64,000 bases of DNA from Flavobacterium aquidurense (GTDB taxonomy: Bacteria; Bacteroidota; Bacteroidia; Flavobacteriales; Flavobacteriaceae): the NCBI GenBank assembly GCA_900107365.1, contig FNPS01000002.1, positions 62,001-126,000 on the forward strand, written 5' to 3'. How positions within the stretch are numbered: the first letter of the stretch is position 1; each line of letters starts with the position of its first letter. The notes beneath the pieces were generated by a model. The model searched no databases. It was not told the origin of the DNA and worked only from the letters and a program-made list of their open reading frames with translations. This document shows, piece after piece, positions 19,308 through 28,848 of the stretch. The position numbers and the translations under genes are program-made.

Positions 19308-19339
19308 AAAGCGGGATCTAAGTATCTCGCTTTTTTTAT
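19308..19339 (+). terminator. Terminator of the M43 protease gene
   Basis: Stem AAAGCGGGAT / ATCTCGCTTT (one G-T wobble) with a 6-base loop followed by a T-run, 25 bases after the stop codon. Confidence 0.8.
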
Positions 19340-19390
19340 TCCTTAAAAATTTCAAAAGCTTTTCCTATATTTATAGTCTAAAAATAAATC

Positions 19391-20482
19391 ATGGTAACAT
19401 CAAAAATCATTTCGAACGGAATTTTAAGAGCTTTGGCTACTATCTTAGTAATTGCAGCTATTTTATATTTTTTATATGAAATACAAACCGTAATTGTATA
19501 TTTATGTATCTCATTAATACTATGTCTGATCGCAAATCCCCTGGTTCAATTTTTAAAAAACAAATTAAAATTTAGTAATTCACTGGCTGCCACCACAACA
19601 ATTATAATTTTTATTCTACTAATGGTTGGGTTCATTTTACTATTTGTTCCGTTAATTATTTCGCAGGCAAATAATTTATCGCTTTTGGATACCGATCATC
19701 TGCAACAGCAATTCTTCGCAACTGAACGTAGTATAGAAAGCTATTTCAATATTCAGCATGTTGATCTAAATAAAGTCCTGAAAGAATCTAAAATTACCAC
19801 TGCCTTTGGGTTTGGCTATTTTACAAGCTTTATAAACTCTATTATGGGTTTTATGGCCGATATGGGAATGGGACTCGTTTCTGTATTTTTTATTACCTTT
19901 TTCTTCATTAAGGATCAGGAAGATTTTAAAGCAGGTGCCAAAAGAATTCTTCCCGATTCAAACGAAGATAAAATCTTAAACTCTATTACGAAAATAAACC
20001 ATTTACTGACACGCTATTTCATTGGATTATTACTTCAATTAACCGTTGTTTTTATTTTATACTTAATAGTTTTGATGGTTTTCGGAAATAAAAATGCGCT
20101 GGTAATCGCTTTTTTATGTGCCATTTTAAATATTATTCCCTACATCGGACCAATTATCGGAACCATATTAGCCGCTATATTAACTATGATCAGTTTGATT
20201 GGCAGTGATTTTCAATCAGAAATTTTACCTACAACTATATATGTCGTTATTGGTTTTTTATTGGTTCAGGCTATTGACAATAATATTAGTCAACCCATAA
20301 TTTCATCAAAAAGTGTAAATTCGCACCCGCTCGAAATATTTCTGGTTACTTTAATCAGTGGAATTACATTTGGAATTGTTGGAATGGTGATTGCAATTCC
20401 GGTTTTTACTATGTTAAAAGTAATTTTAAAAGAATTTTTTCCTGACAATAAAATTGTTTCCGTATTAACTGAAAAAATCTAA
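19391..20482 (+). CDS. AI-2E family transporter
   Basis: Inner-membrane protein of 363 residues with about eight helices, of the AI-2E/PerM family. It has paired N-terminal helices, a soluble segment around residues 95-140, then 'MGLVSVFFITFFFIKDQ' and 'AFLCAILNIIPYIGPIIGTI', the family signature around the conserved Pro-Tyr-Ile-Gly-Pro. Family members export autoinducer-2 or act as Na+/H+ antiporters; which applies here cannot be told. The next gene starts 3 bases after its stop. Confidence 0.9.
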   Translation: MVTSKIISNGILRALATILVIAAILYFLYEIQTVIVYLCISLILCLIANPLVQFLKNKLKFSNSLAATTTIIIFILLMVGFILLFVPLIISQANNLSLLDTDHLQQQFFATERSIESYFNIQHVDLNKVLKESKITTAFGFGYFTSFINSIMGFMADMGMGLVSVFFITFFFIKDQEDFKAGAKRILPDSNEDKILNSITKINHLLTRYFIGLLLQLTVVFILYLIVLMVFGNKNALVIAFLCAILNIIPYIGPIIGTILAAILTMISLIGSDFQSEILPTTIYVVIGFLLVQAIDNNISQPIISSKSVNSHPLEIFLVTLISGITFGIVGMVIAIPVFTMLKVILKEFFPDNKIVSVLTEKI

Positions 20483-20484
20483 CA

Positions 20485-21666
20485 TTGAATTCGTCTCTTT
20501 TAAGTAAAAACATTCAGGAATTTATAGCTAAAAATATTGGTGAATCCATTACAAAATTGGCACTTCAGAAAAATCCTTTTCCAGACGTGGAGTGGATTTT
20601 GATTCTGAATCAAATTGAAGCCAAAACTAAAGCAAAAGACAAATTACCAACCTGGTTTTCTACTGAAGACATAATTTATCCGAGTAAAATATCAGTCGAA
20701 CAAACCTCATCAGAAAAAACAGCCGCCTATAAAGCTTCTTTAATTTCAGGGGAAAGTTTAATTGATCTTACCGGAGGTTTTGGTGTTGACGATTATTATT
20801 TTTCAAAAAGATTTAAAAATATAGCGCATTGTGAGATAAACGAAAATTTATCTGCAATCGTAAAACATAACTTTGAAAAACTACAAATAAAAAATTGCTC
20901 TTTTTTTGCCGATGATTCCACAAATGTTTTAACAGCATCGAATCAAAAATGGGATTGGATTTACATTGATCCCTCAAGAAGAAATGACGCTAAAGGTAAA
21001 GTCTTTATGATGAAAGACTGTTTGCCAAATGTTCCTGAATTATTAGACTTTTACTTTGAAAAATCTAATGCTATATTAATAAAAACTGCTCCATTATTAG
21101 ACCTTTCAGCTGGTTTATCAGAATTGAAATTTGTCAAAAACATTCATATTATTGCTTTGGAAAACGAAGTAAAGGAATTGCTTTTTGAAATTCACAATCA
21201 TTATTCAGGAGATATTACAATTAAAACGGCTAATATCTTAAAAGATAAAATAGAAACATTCGAATTTATTTTGGGCAATGAATCTTATTTTCCATCGTAT
21301 GAATTACCACAAAAATATCTGTACGAACCCAATTCTGCCATTATGAAATCAGGTGGCTTCGATGAAGTAAGTTCTTTTTTCAAAATAAACAAACTTCATA
21401 AACACTCTCATTTATACACTTCTGATCAATTAATCAATTTTTCCGGAAGATCTTTTGAAATAGAAAAAGTAATTTCCTATAACAAAAATGATATGAAAAC
21501 GGAACTTTTAAATCAACAGGCAAATATTACTACCCGAAATTTTCCGGACACGGTAGAAAACATTCGAAAAAAATGGAAAATAAAAAATGGTGGAAATTTA
21601 TATTGTTTTTTTACAACCGATAAAAATGATAACAAAATAGTTTTAATTTGCAGAAAAATAACATAA
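20485..21666 (+). CDS. Class I SAM-dependent methyltransferase with THUMP-like C-terminus
   Basis: Protein of 393 residues. An N-terminal helical part is followed by a SAM domain with 'LIDLTGGFGVDDYYFSKRF' (motif I) and 'DWIYIDPSRRND' (a D-P-S-R catalytic-type motif). The C-terminal half resembles the THUMP-like domain common in Bacteroidetes. The combination suggests an RNA methyltransferase, but the substrate is unknown. The start is TTG at 20485, immediately after the AI-2E gene; no ATG lies near the conserved N-terminus. Confidence 0.8.
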   Translation: MNSSLLSKNIQEFIAKNIGESITKLALQKNPFPDVEWILILNQIEAKTKAKDKLPTWFSTEDIIYPSKISVEQTSSEKTAAYKASLISGESLIDLTGGFGVDDYYFSKRFKNIAHCEINENLSAIVKHNFEKLQIKNCSFFADDSTNVLTASNQKWDWIYIDPSRRNDAKGKVFMMKDCLPNVPELLDFYFEKSNAILIKTAPLLDLSAGLSELKFVKNIHIIALENEVKELLFEIHNHYSGDITIKTANILKDKIETFEFILGNESYFPSYELPQKYLYEPNSAIMKSGGFDEVSSFFKINKLHKHSHLYTSDQLINFSGRSFEIEKVISYNKNDMKTELLNQQANITTRNFPDTVENIRKKWKIKNGGNLYCFFTTDKNDNKIVLICRKIT

Positions 21667-21668
21667 AA

Positions 21669-22235
21669 ATGAAACAACTAATTACACTAACTTTTTTTCT
21701 ATTAAACCTTACCGCATTTGCCCAAAAACCTTGTGAATATAGTGCCAATGTCACTGATTCTATTGGGACTTACAAAATTACAAATGAATACCTTATCAGC
21801 GAAAAAAACTTTGGAGGATCGTTTAGTTACGTATTCTTTTCATTAGCTCAGACAGATGGTTTGCCAACATTAAATTTACAATTAATTCAAAAAAGTAAGG
21901 ATTTTATAAAAGCCAATTGCTTTGATAAAAACTCAAAAGTTTTTTTACAATTACAAAATGGTAAAATTGTTACTTTAATGCACATCGAACAGGAAAGTTG
22001 CGGAACGCTTATTCGTGATGACAAAGGTTTTGATAACCGCGTGAATACCGGTATTTTTGTATTTATGAAAGATAGTTACGACGAACTTAAAAAGTCTCCT
22101 GTAAATATAATGCGTATTAAATATTTGACAACCACCGAAGATTATATTGTAAAAAATGAACTAACGTCTGAAATGAATGGAAAAGTGTACAAACCAGACA
22201 CCTATTTCATTGAAAACATAAGATGTGTAGAATAA
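21669..22235 (+). CDS. Secreted protein of unknown function
   Basis: Protein of 188 residues beginning with a signal peptide (MKQLITLTFFLLNLTAFAQ). The mature region has four cysteines that could form two disulfides ('KPCEYSANVTDSIGTYKIT', 'ANCFDKN', 'QESCGTL', 'IRCVE' at the very end). No domain is recognised. The ATG at 21669 is chosen over an upstream in-frame codon because it starts the signal peptide. It overlaps no gene and its stop abuts that of the convergent dipeptidase gene. Confidence 0.7.
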   Translation: MKQLITLTFFLLNLTAFAQKPCEYSANVTDSIGTYKITNEYLISEKNFGGSFSYVFFSLAQTDGLPTLNLQLIQKSKDFIKANCFDKNSKVFLQLQNGKIVTLMHIEQESCGTLIRDDKGFDNRVNTGIFVFMKDSYDELKKSPVNIMRIKYLTTTEDYIVKNELTSEMNGKVYKPDTYFIENIRCVE

Positions 22236-22889
22236 CTATTCGCAATTCCATTTTTGATTTGAGACTTTATCTTTTAAACCTGTTTTTAAATTATAGTGCC
22301 ACCACTCCGAATCGAATGAATTGAAGCCATTTTTAATCATTATTTTTTTAAGAAATTTTCTGTTCGATTTCACTTCACTTGAAAGTTTCGTATAATTATG
22401 ACTGGCTTGTATTCCAAAGAAATCAAAGGGAGTTCCCATATCAACTTCTTTTCCATTATTATCCACTATTGAAATATCAACGGCTCCTCCTCTATTATGG
22501 ATGGAGCCTTTTTTTGGATCTGCCACATACTCGGGATTTGAAACTATTTCCCACATCTTTTTCTGAATTGACAAAGGCCTGTAACAATCATACAGTTTAA
22601 TTTTAAAGCCTTTCTTTTTAAAATCATTATTGGCTGCAATTAACGCCTGGACTGTCTTAAAACGCAAAAGACATTCGGCGCAATCATATACCTTGGCTTT
22701 CAAAAAATTATCATCGGTCGCATATTTCATATCATAAATAAAATCCTGGCTAAAGTCTTTTAAATTAACAAAAGTCGTATCACTAATCTGTGGCTTTACT
22801 TCGCTTGTATAAACCTCATTTTGTGCATTGGATAATAATCCGCAAAAAAGAGAAACTAAAAAAAATAAAAAATTGATGGACTTTGACAT
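22236..22889 (-). CDS. M15D family D-alanyl-D-alanine dipeptidase (VanX/DdpX type)
   Basis: Zinc peptidase that hydrolyses D-Ala-D-Ala, here with a signal peptide ('FLFFLVSLFCGLLSNAQ') and therefore periplasmic. The 217 residues include 'YDCYRPLSIQKKMW' (transition-state Arg), 'SIHNRGGAVDISIVD' (zinc His and Asp) and 'EWWHYNLK' (catalytic Glu, third zinc His). All catalytic residues are present. No VanR/S/H/A-type genes are nearby, so a role in peptidoglycan turnover or peptide scavenging is more likely than glycopeptide resistance. Confidence 0.92.
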   Translation of the reverse strand: MSKSINFLFFLVSLFCGLLSNAQNEVYTSEVKPQISDTTFVNLKDFSQDFIYDMKYATDDNFLKAKVYDCAECLLRFKTVQALIAANNDFKKKGFKIKLYDCYRPLSIQKKMWEIVSNPEYVADPKKGSIHNRGGAVDISIVDNNGKEVDMGTPFDFFGIQASHNYTKLSSEVKSNRKFLKKIMIKNGFNSFDSEWWHYNLKTGLKDKVSNQKWNCE

Positions 22890-23088
22890 GAACAGATATT
22901 TTTAATTGAAAAGATTTTCTGAAAAGTAAATATAGGAATAAATAAAACCAATTTTAAACTTCGAAAATCCTTTTAAAGAAGAATTTCACTTCTTTTTTAA
23001 GCTTAATAGATATCAAAATTTAATGTTTTTTTATTAAATTAGCTAAGTAAGATTATAAAAATCAATTATTTAATTCAAAAAATAAACT

Positions 23089-23619
23089 ATGAGCAAAGAG
23101 ACATCAAAATATCTATTTATAGTTGTAATGAGTAGTTTAATATTAATTTCATGCAAAAAGGAAGTCATTAAAAGTATTCCGTCAACAGATTCAACTTCAA
23201 TAAAAACAGACGCCTTAAAATCAGATTCAGCCGTTATTAATCCATCAGATACCTTAAGTAATTTAGTAGACAAAAGTGTAATTGGAACGCATTTACTAAC
23301 TGAAAGCAGTATTTCTTCAAGGTTAAAAACGCTTTTAGGAACTGATTATGAACAAATGGTAAAATATTGGAATACAGAAACTCCTTTTACAAAAGAAGGA
23401 GATATTTTACATGCCAGCGGTTGTAAACAACATGATTGCAATACTTACTCTTATGATTTGTATATTGACACAAAAAACAACAAAATCAATGTTTATAAGT
23501 TTAGCCAGTCAAAATTAACTCTATTTGCAGAGGACGATCACCAAATTGTATTAAAAGATTCTTTACTACAGGATTTGAATACCAAAAAACAAAATGCAAA
23601 TATTCCAAAAGAGAAATGA
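23089..23619 (+). CDS. Lipoprotein of unknown function
   Basis: Predicted lipoprotein of 176 residues. The hydrophobic segment 'YLFIVVMSSLILISC' ends in the acylated Cys, followed by a Ser/Thr/Asp-rich linker (about residues 25-60). A compact domain holds 'LLTESSISSRLKTLLGTDYE' and 'ASGCKQHDCNTYSYDLYID', which resembles small periplasmic inhibitor-like or YbbC-like folds but is not a confident match. Single-gene unit, followed by a strong hairpin. Confidence 0.7.
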   Translation: MSKETSKYLFIVVMSSLILISCKKEVIKSIPSTDSTSIKTDALKSDSAVINPSDTLSNLVDKSVIGTHLLTESSISSRLKTLLGTDYEQMVKYWNTETPFTKEGDILHASGCKQHDCNTYSYDLYIDTKNNKINVYKFSQSKLTLFAEDDHQIVLKDSLLQDLNTKKQNANIPKEK

Positions 23620-23637
23620 TAAGCTTATACTATACAG

Positions 23638-23701
23638 AAAGGTTTAGGGAAACAAAGTTTCAAAGGTTTTATTCTTTGCCATTTTGTTTCTCTAAACCTT
23701 T
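23638..23701 (+). terminator. Long hairpin after the lipoprotein gene
   Basis: A 19-base arm starting AAAGGTTTAGGGAAACAAA pairs with 23683-23701 with one mismatch, and a T-rich stretch follows. It acts as a terminator by position; its length is unusual for one, and it sits directly before the tandem repeats. Confidence 0.6.
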
Positions 23702-23710
23702 TTATTTTGC

Positions 23711-24154
23711 TATAAAACTGGACTGAAGTCCAGCTCTACAAAAATTTTAGAACCTATGGTTCTTTTTTTCATTATTATATATTGCTATGAAACTGGACTG
23801 AAGTCCAGCTCTACAAAAATTTTAGAACCTACGGTTCTTTTTTTCATTATTATATATTGCTATGAAACTGGACTGAAGTCTAGCTCTACAAAAATTTTAG
23901 AACCTACAGTTCTTTTTTCATTATTATATATTGCTATGAAACTGGACTGAAGTCCAGCTCTACAAAAATTTTAGAACCTATGGTTCTTTTTTTCATTATC
24001 ATCTATTGCTATGAAACTGGACTGAAGTCCAGCTCTACAAAAATTTTAGAACCTATGGTTCTTTTTTTCATTATTATATATTGCTATGAAACTGGACTGA
24101 AGTCCAGCTCTACAAAATTTTTAGAACCTACGGTTCTTTTTTCATTATTATATA
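23711..24154. repeat. Six-copy 75-bp tandem repeat containing two palindromes per unit
   Basis: Copies begin (at CTGGACTGAAG) at 23718, 23793, 23868, 23942, 24017 and 24092, a period of 75 (once 74). Each unit holds the inverted repeat CTGGACT-GA-AGTCCAG and, 20 bases on, AGAACC-TAT-GGTTCT, followed by T-runs. The middle triplet varies (TAT, TAC, CTA-type changes) and one copy has a stem change (TAGCTC for CAGCTC). Apparent reading frames through it repeat the same peptide and are artefacts. Confidence 0.95.
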
Positions 24155-24190
24155 CTCTTTGTCTATTCTCTTTCTTCTTTACTCTATTTT

Positions 24191-24252
24191 CTTTACTCTT
24201 TACTCTTTACTCTTTACTCTTTACTCTTTACTCTTTACTCTTTACTCTTTAC
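24191..24252. repeat. Heptanucleotide tandem array (CTTTACT)n
   Basis: About nine consecutive CTTTACT units, preceded by a degenerate pyrimidine-rich stretch from 24163. The array ends ten bases before the desaturase stop codon, so it lies in the 3' region of that gene. Copy number of such arrays is prone to slippage. Confidence 0.9.
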
Positions 24253-24261
24253 GCTGAATTT

Positions 24262-25365
24262 CTAAATCTCTCCCGTCATCAAAATATTCTCCTGCACCCC
24301 TTTTTGCTTTAGCATTCTGAAGTGCGATCTTATGGCGTGGTAAAAAGGATAAGAAGTATAAGGAAGATTATATTCCTCTGCGTAACGCCTTATTATTGGT
24401 GTAATATAAGGATAATAAGTATGTCCAACATTTGGAAAAAGATGATGTGCCACATGATGTGTAAAACCTCCGTATAAAAAATTCGCTAACTTACTACCTG
24501 TACTAAAATCTTTAGTCACGATCATTTGATGCATTGCCCATGTAGCTGAAAGATTTCCTTCATTATCTATAGACGGAAAATGGGCATCTTCATCAACATG
24601 CGTCGATACAAGCGCAACAACTCCAAGAGCACTTCCGCACATGTGCATCGCTAGCCATGCATATAAAATCATATACCAAGGCTGATTTAATAATAACATT
24701 GGAACAAAAAGTAAATACAGCAGATTTATTATTTTCGCAGCAACCATTTTATAGATTTCTATTGTTGGAATTTTGTCAACTACTTTTTTTACATAGTTAT
24801 CTTTCTTCCCAAAAAAATCTTTAAAATCTCTAATATAAATCCAATTCAGACTATAAAGCGGATAAATAAGCCACATATAAACATGCTGGTATTTGTGATA
24901 ATTAAATAGCGGACTATTTGGGAAAATTCTAATAATGTCGCTTTGTTTGATATCGACATCCCAATCTGGAACGTTTGGATAAGCATGATGAAGATTAATG
25001 TGGCGACGTGTCCAGAGCCAGTGATTACCCCCAAAAAGCTCCAGCACATACATAAACCATTCATTATGCCTGGATTTTTTAAACAATGCGCCATGGGCAG
25101 CATCATGAAATGCGTTTATAAAAAGCACGATCATGGTTATACCACACAAAACATAAAAAAGAAATAATAAAGGTGTGCTGTTCCCAAACAGCAAAATACA
25201 AGAATAAAACAAAAAGAAAAGCACTACAAGTCCTAAAGACTTAATTACATTATACCGATACAGGGATGTTTTTTTTAAAACCGTTTCATTTACTTCCTTT
25301 CGAATCTTTTTAAAAAAATCATCAGTACCAGGTTTTACATAAACCGGGCGATTTAACTTTTCCAT
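24262..25365 (-). CDS. Membrane fatty-acid desaturase
   Basis: Di-iron acyl desaturase of 367 residues in the linoleoyl-CoA/DesA3-like group. It carries the three His boxes in order: 'HDAAH' (about residue 88), 'RRHINLHHAYP' (about residue 120), and 'HHVAHHLFP' near residue 315. These are separated by four or more membrane helices. It inserts a cis double bond into membrane lipid acyl chains at the cytoplasmic face. No cytochrome b5 domain is fused, so an external ferredoxin is needed. Oleate hydratase and a phospholipase lie next on the same strand. Confidence 0.92.
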   Translation of the reverse strand: MEKLNRPVYVKPGTDDFFKKIRKEVNETVLKKTSLYRYNVIKSLGLVVLFFLFYSCILLFGNSTPLLFLFYVLCGITMIVLFINAFHDAAHGALFKKSRHNEWFMYVLELFGGNHWLWTRRHINLHHAYPNVPDWDVDIKQSDIIRIFPNSPLFNYHKYQHVYMWLIYPLYSLNWIYIRDFKDFFGKKDNYVKKVVDKIPTIEIYKMVAAKIINLLYLLFVPMLLLNQPWYMILYAWLAMHMCGSALGVVALVSTHVDEDAHFPSIDNEGNLSATWAMHQMIVTKDFSTGSKLANFLYGGFTHHVAHHLFPNVGHTYYPYITPIIRRYAEEYNLPYTSYPFYHAIRSHFRMLKQKGVQENILMTGEI

Positions 25366-25474
25366 AATGATTAATGGCTAGAAATTCTTACATCAAATTT
25401 AATAAAAAAAAGTTAAACCGTAAGATATCAAACCATTACAAATTACAAAAGAGAAAAACAATAGCTCTTAAACA

Positions 25475-26296
25475 TTAAAAAATTCCCATATTTTCAGGTT
25501 TTATAGTAAATCCAATCCGTACCATACTTTTATGTTCCTGGTAATCAATCAGACTTTCTGTATAACCTATAAACCATTGAAGTGTAAGATAATAATTCTC
25601 CGTTTTATAAGGTCTCCAATTTAGCTGCGTCTGCAAAGAACCGTAATTGATAAGACCGCTTCCTTTTCTGAAAAGAATATCGGCGCTCCATCTTCCCGGC
25701 TGTATCTGATAAGTTGCGCTCGCTTCGCCATAGCCCACATATTTGGTAAGTTCAGGATTATCTTCTTTATCCACTATAGGAATCCAACCTCGCAACCCGA
25801 CGATCCATCGCGGAGAAATTTGTGATTTTAAGGAAAAAGCAAGCATGTTCCAGGTTCTGGAATAAATGGAATCACGACCATTTGATTCGTGTTCTAAAGA
25901 GATTGTTCCATAAGTCAGCCTTCCTCCTTTTAAATAAAATGGACGAACTACTGCCACTCCAGGATTAAAATTAATTTCTGCAAATGGCTTTGAACTCGCA
26001 TAAATATCCCAAAAAGCTTTTTGAGTATACATTAAATAAGGAAAAAAACCACCCCACAAAGGTTTTGATTTTAGTCGTAGTTTAAAACTTATCTGATATT
26101 TCACATCTGCCGAATTACGGTCGATGGGTTCGTCGAGTGGAACACCAGTTAAAAAGTAATTGTCTTTATGAACAGAGAAACTAGGTTCTTTCAATAATGA
26201 ATCTGCCGCACGGAAATTTTTCTTCTCTTCTAGAATTTGTGAATTGGATTGGATTGAAAACAAAATCAAACAAATCAACAGGTATTTGAAACGCAT
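25475..26296 (-). CDS. pldA: Outer-membrane phospholipase A1-like protein
   Basis: Protein of 273 residues with a signal peptide (MRFKYLLICLILFSIQSNSQ) and a barrel of about twelve strands. The active-site segment 'LEHESNGRDSIYSRTWN' supplies the His-x-Ser-Asn-Gly dyad and the downstream Asn of the OMPLA catalytic triad. It hydrolyses phospholipids that reach the outer leaflet, releasing fatty acids. It lies upstream of the desaturase on the same strand, with a gap of 109 bases. The gene symbol is used by family identity. Confidence 0.88.
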   Translation of the reverse strand: MRFKYLLICLILFSIQSNSQILEEKKNFRAADSLLKEPSFSVHKDNYFLTGVPLDEPIDRNSADVKYQISFKLRLKSKPLWGGFFPYLMYTQKAFWDIYASSKPFAEINFNPGVAVVRPFYLKGGRLTYGTISLEHESNGRDSIYSRTWNMLAFSLKSQISPRWIVGLRGWIPIVDKEDNPELTKYVGYGEASATYQIQPGRWSADILFRKGSGLINYGSLQTQLNWRPYKTENYYLTLQWFIGYTESLIDYQEHKSMVRIGFTIKPENMGIF

Positions 26297-26488
26297 TTAT
26301 AAAGATTAAATTGGAGTTATTTTTAAACTTTTATAAATGTCTGTTATTTTAATAAAAGATATTGACTCAATAAAAAGGAGAGTTAACGCAATAAATATGT
26401 TTTAAATAAATTCAAACTAAAACAAAACTCTCTTATTAAAGAACAAGAAGGACAAACTAAAAAAGAAGTTTAATTTAGAGATATAAAA

Positions 26489-26515
26489 AAAGCACCAGCC
26501 AGTGGCAGGTGCTTT
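26489..26515 (-). terminator. Terminator of the cold-shock gene
   Basis: AAAGCACC / GGTGCTTT stem around an 11-base loop, with a run of T on the minus strand side, 24 bases beyond the csp stop. Confidence 0.78.
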
Positions 26516-26538
26516 ATACTTTCTTGTAGAGAGTAGTA

Positions 26539-26730
26539 TTAAGCTACAACTACATTTACCGCATTAGGTCCTTTTTTGCCTTCTGCTACATCGTAACGTA
26601 CTTCATCGTTTTCACGAATGTTTTCTGTTAAACCAGAAACATGAACAAAGATTTCACTTCCTCCATTTTTTGGTGTTATAAATCCAAAACCTTTTTCTTC
26701 ATTAAAGAATTTTACTGTACCTTCTTGCAT
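26539..26730 (-). CDS. Cold-shock domain protein
   Basis: A 63-residue CspA-type single-stranded nucleic acid chaperone: 'EGTVKFFNEEKGFGFITP' contains RNP1 (KGFGFI) and 'IFVHVSGL' contains RNP2. The ATG at 26730 is chosen; the longer frame adds a non-conserved leader. The 184 bases upstream to the oleate hydratase stop form a long leader, as is common for csp mRNAs that are regulated at the RNA level. Single-gene unit with its own terminator. Confidence 0.94.
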   Translation of the reverse strand: MQEGTVKFFNEEKGFGFITPKNGGSEIFVHVSGLTENIRENDEVRYDVAEGKKGPNAVNVVVA

Positions 26731-26913
26731 CTTAATAATTATTTGTTGTCGCAAATGTAAGACATTTATTAGTACAGTACTGAAAAAGAATAACTTATAT
26801 TTCAATTAAAGTAAAAAGCCGTTTTTTAATATAGCGAAAAGGCCATTCTTTGAGCCGTTTTTAATATGAAATTATAAATATTCTCTCCTTTGATCACTAT
26901 TTAACAAATTTAT

Positions 26914-28848
26914 TTACAAGCCTTTAAACCAATCCTGAAGCTTACCAAACTGTTCTGTAAAGAACGATTCACTATCTTCTTTTTCTTCAATATTATTTGC
27001 TAAAACATGCTCGTAATAAGTTCCTTTTAAAACCCTTCTTAAGATACCTTCACCTGGAAAAGAATGATAATCATTTAAGGACTGCATCGCTTTTAACAAA
27101 TGACGAATGTCGTATTGTAAGGGATTAATATCCGGAACCTGCTTATTTAAATTCAACAAGCCATATACTGCCAATCTAGCCGTACGAACCGAACTTTCCA
27201 TAGTAAAGACAATATCATTATTAGTTTCTACAAATTGCCCTATTAAACCCAGATTTGTACAACCTTCCGGAATTACTCTTGGACGGTCTCCTTTCGCTCT
27301 TGGCATAAACATCGAAGTTATATAAGGCATGAATGAGCTGCGAACAATAGTATTTTCTATTACATTATCTAATTGGTCAACGATACCTAAATGATACGAC
27401 AATTCGCTTAAAATTTCATTTCCTGTACATTGTGGCATTGTTTTTTTAATATAATTACCTTCCTTATCCATAAATAAGGCATACACCCAAACCACTAATA
27501 CATCATTGGGTTGCGTTGGAAAATGAGGTTGTCTGTTACAAGTAAAACTCATTAGCCAGTTAGAATCTGTAATGGTTATAATGCCACCCGTTGCCGTCTT
27601 GCCTGAATAAGGATCATTTACAGATAATTCTTTTAATTTATTTACAAACGCAGATGGTTTGCAGGTAAGTGTGGCAGATTCCCAACACGATTTTTTAATA
27701 TCGCTACAGAATTTTTCCGGTTTACCAAAGACAGTAGATTTCGCAGCGAGATTTTTCCATAATTTCCAACCGTCACTTTGTCCACTTGTACTTTCTTCTA
27801 TTCCTGAAACTGCCGCCGTATTGTTAGTACCATAATAAGTATCCTCGGTCATAGAACTTGTGGTTACAATAACAAAATCATTTTGTTCCAAAGGAATTTC
27901 TATTTCTTTTCCCTCTTGTTCCGTAATGATGCCTTTTACTGTTTTTCCGTCAGTATTAATAAGCATATCAAGATCTTTTACTAAGGTGTCTAATTGGATC
28001 TTTACTCCTTTTTCAACCAGAAATTTTCTTAATGGTGTAACAAAAGTGTCATATTGATTATACTTTGGAAACACCAGACAGGAGAAATCTTTCATACCAT
28101 CGATAGCATGCAGAAAGCGATGCATATAAAGTTTGCATTCTAAAAGACTATGCCAGTTTTCGAAAGCAAACATCGTGCGCCAGAAAGTCCAGAAGTTACT
28201 ATTCAAAAATGACTCGCTAAAGTAATCTTGAATTGTTAAATCATCCAAATCTTCTTTTTTCTTCATTAAAAGTTTAACAATGGCCAACTGATCCATTTTA
28301 TGTAAACCAAACTTGCTAAAATCTTTTATCTGACCCTGATTATGAATAAGTCTGGCTTTTGAATAGTTAGGGTCGTTGTCATTAATCAAACGATATTCGT
28401 CTAAGACGCTATAGGGTTCAGGTAGCTCGACAGCCGGAATGTCCTGAAACATATCCCAAAGATTTTCATAAGTCATATCCATTTCACGGCCACCACGAAT
28501 AATAAATCCATCCTGAGCATTTCCTGCACCATCCAGTGAGCCACCATCGATATGTGCCTGATCAAGGAATATTATATTTTCTCCCGGTATTTGGCCATCT
28601 TTAATAAAATAGTAGGCTGCCGACATACCTGCAATACCACTACCAACAATATAAACTTTACTGTCTTTGAATGATTTTGACGGAATTCCTTTATTGCGTT
28701 GATAATTCCCAATCTGATCTGAAAAAGGCATTGTTTTTTCTGGAGAATTGAGCTGCACTTCTGTGCTGGAATCAGGTTCGTGGTTTACTTTTTCTTGTTG
28801 GTAGGAAGCACTGAAAATTTTACTGAATTGAGAAGTTTTGTCGCTCAT
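26914..28848 (-). CDS. ohyA: Oleate hydratase
   Basis: FAD enzyme of the myosin-cross-reactive-antigen family that adds water to the cis-9 double bond of oleate to give 10-hydroxystearate. The 644 residues are full length for the long (Elizabethkingia-like) type, with an N-terminal extension of about 60 residues. The dinucleotide-binding '[17 protein letters not shown]' starts near residue 65. The FAD/substrate region '[19 protein letters not shown]' and Glu in '[15 protein letters not shown]' are conserved. It detoxifies free unsaturated fatty acids; the nearby desaturase and phospholipase make such acids available. Confidence 0.95.
   Translation of the reverse strand: MSDKTSQFSKIFSASYQQEKVNHEPDSSTEVQLNSPEKTMPFSDQIGNYQRNKGIPSKSFKDSKVYIVGSGIAGMSAAYYFIKDGQIPGENIIFLDQAHIDGGSLDGAGNAQDGFIIRGGREMDMTYENLWDMFQDIPAVELPEPYSVLDEYRLINDNDPNYSKARLIHNQGQIKDFSKFGLHKMDQLAIVKLLMKKKEDLDDLTIQDYFSESFLNSNFWTFWRTMFAFENWHSLLECKLYMHRFLHAIDGMKDFSCLVFPKYNQYDTFVTPLRKFLVEKGVKIQLDTLVKDLDMLINTDGKTVKGIITEQEGKEIEIPLEQNDFVIVTTSSMTEDTYYGTNNTAAVSGIEESTSGQSDGWKLWKNLAAKSTVFGKPEKFCSDIKKSCWESATLTCKPSAFVNKLKELSVNDPYSGKTATGGIITITDSNWLMSFTCNRQPHFPTQPNDVLVVWVYALFMDKEGNYIKKTMPQCTGNEILSELSYHLGIVDQLDNVIENTIVRSSFMPYITSMFMPRAKGDRPRVIPEGCTNLGLIGQFVETNNDIVFTMESSVRTARLAVYGLLNLNKQVPDINPLQYDIRHLLKAMQSLNDYHSFPGEGILRRVLKGTYYEHVLANNIEEKEDSESFFTEQFGKLQDWFKGL

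Noticed and set aside
22236..22889. Glycopeptide-resistance VanX
   Set aside because: The sequence has a signal peptide and no van ligase, dehydrogenase or two-component genes nearby, so a general dipeptidase role is more likely.
23711..24154. Possible CRISPR array
   Set aside because: The units are contiguous 75-bp copies with no unique spacers, and no cas genes are nearby.
23756..24312. Open frames of 64 and 110 codons through the tandem repeats
   Set aside because: They encode the same peptide repeated because the repeat length is a multiple of three; there is no start signal or protein-like composition.
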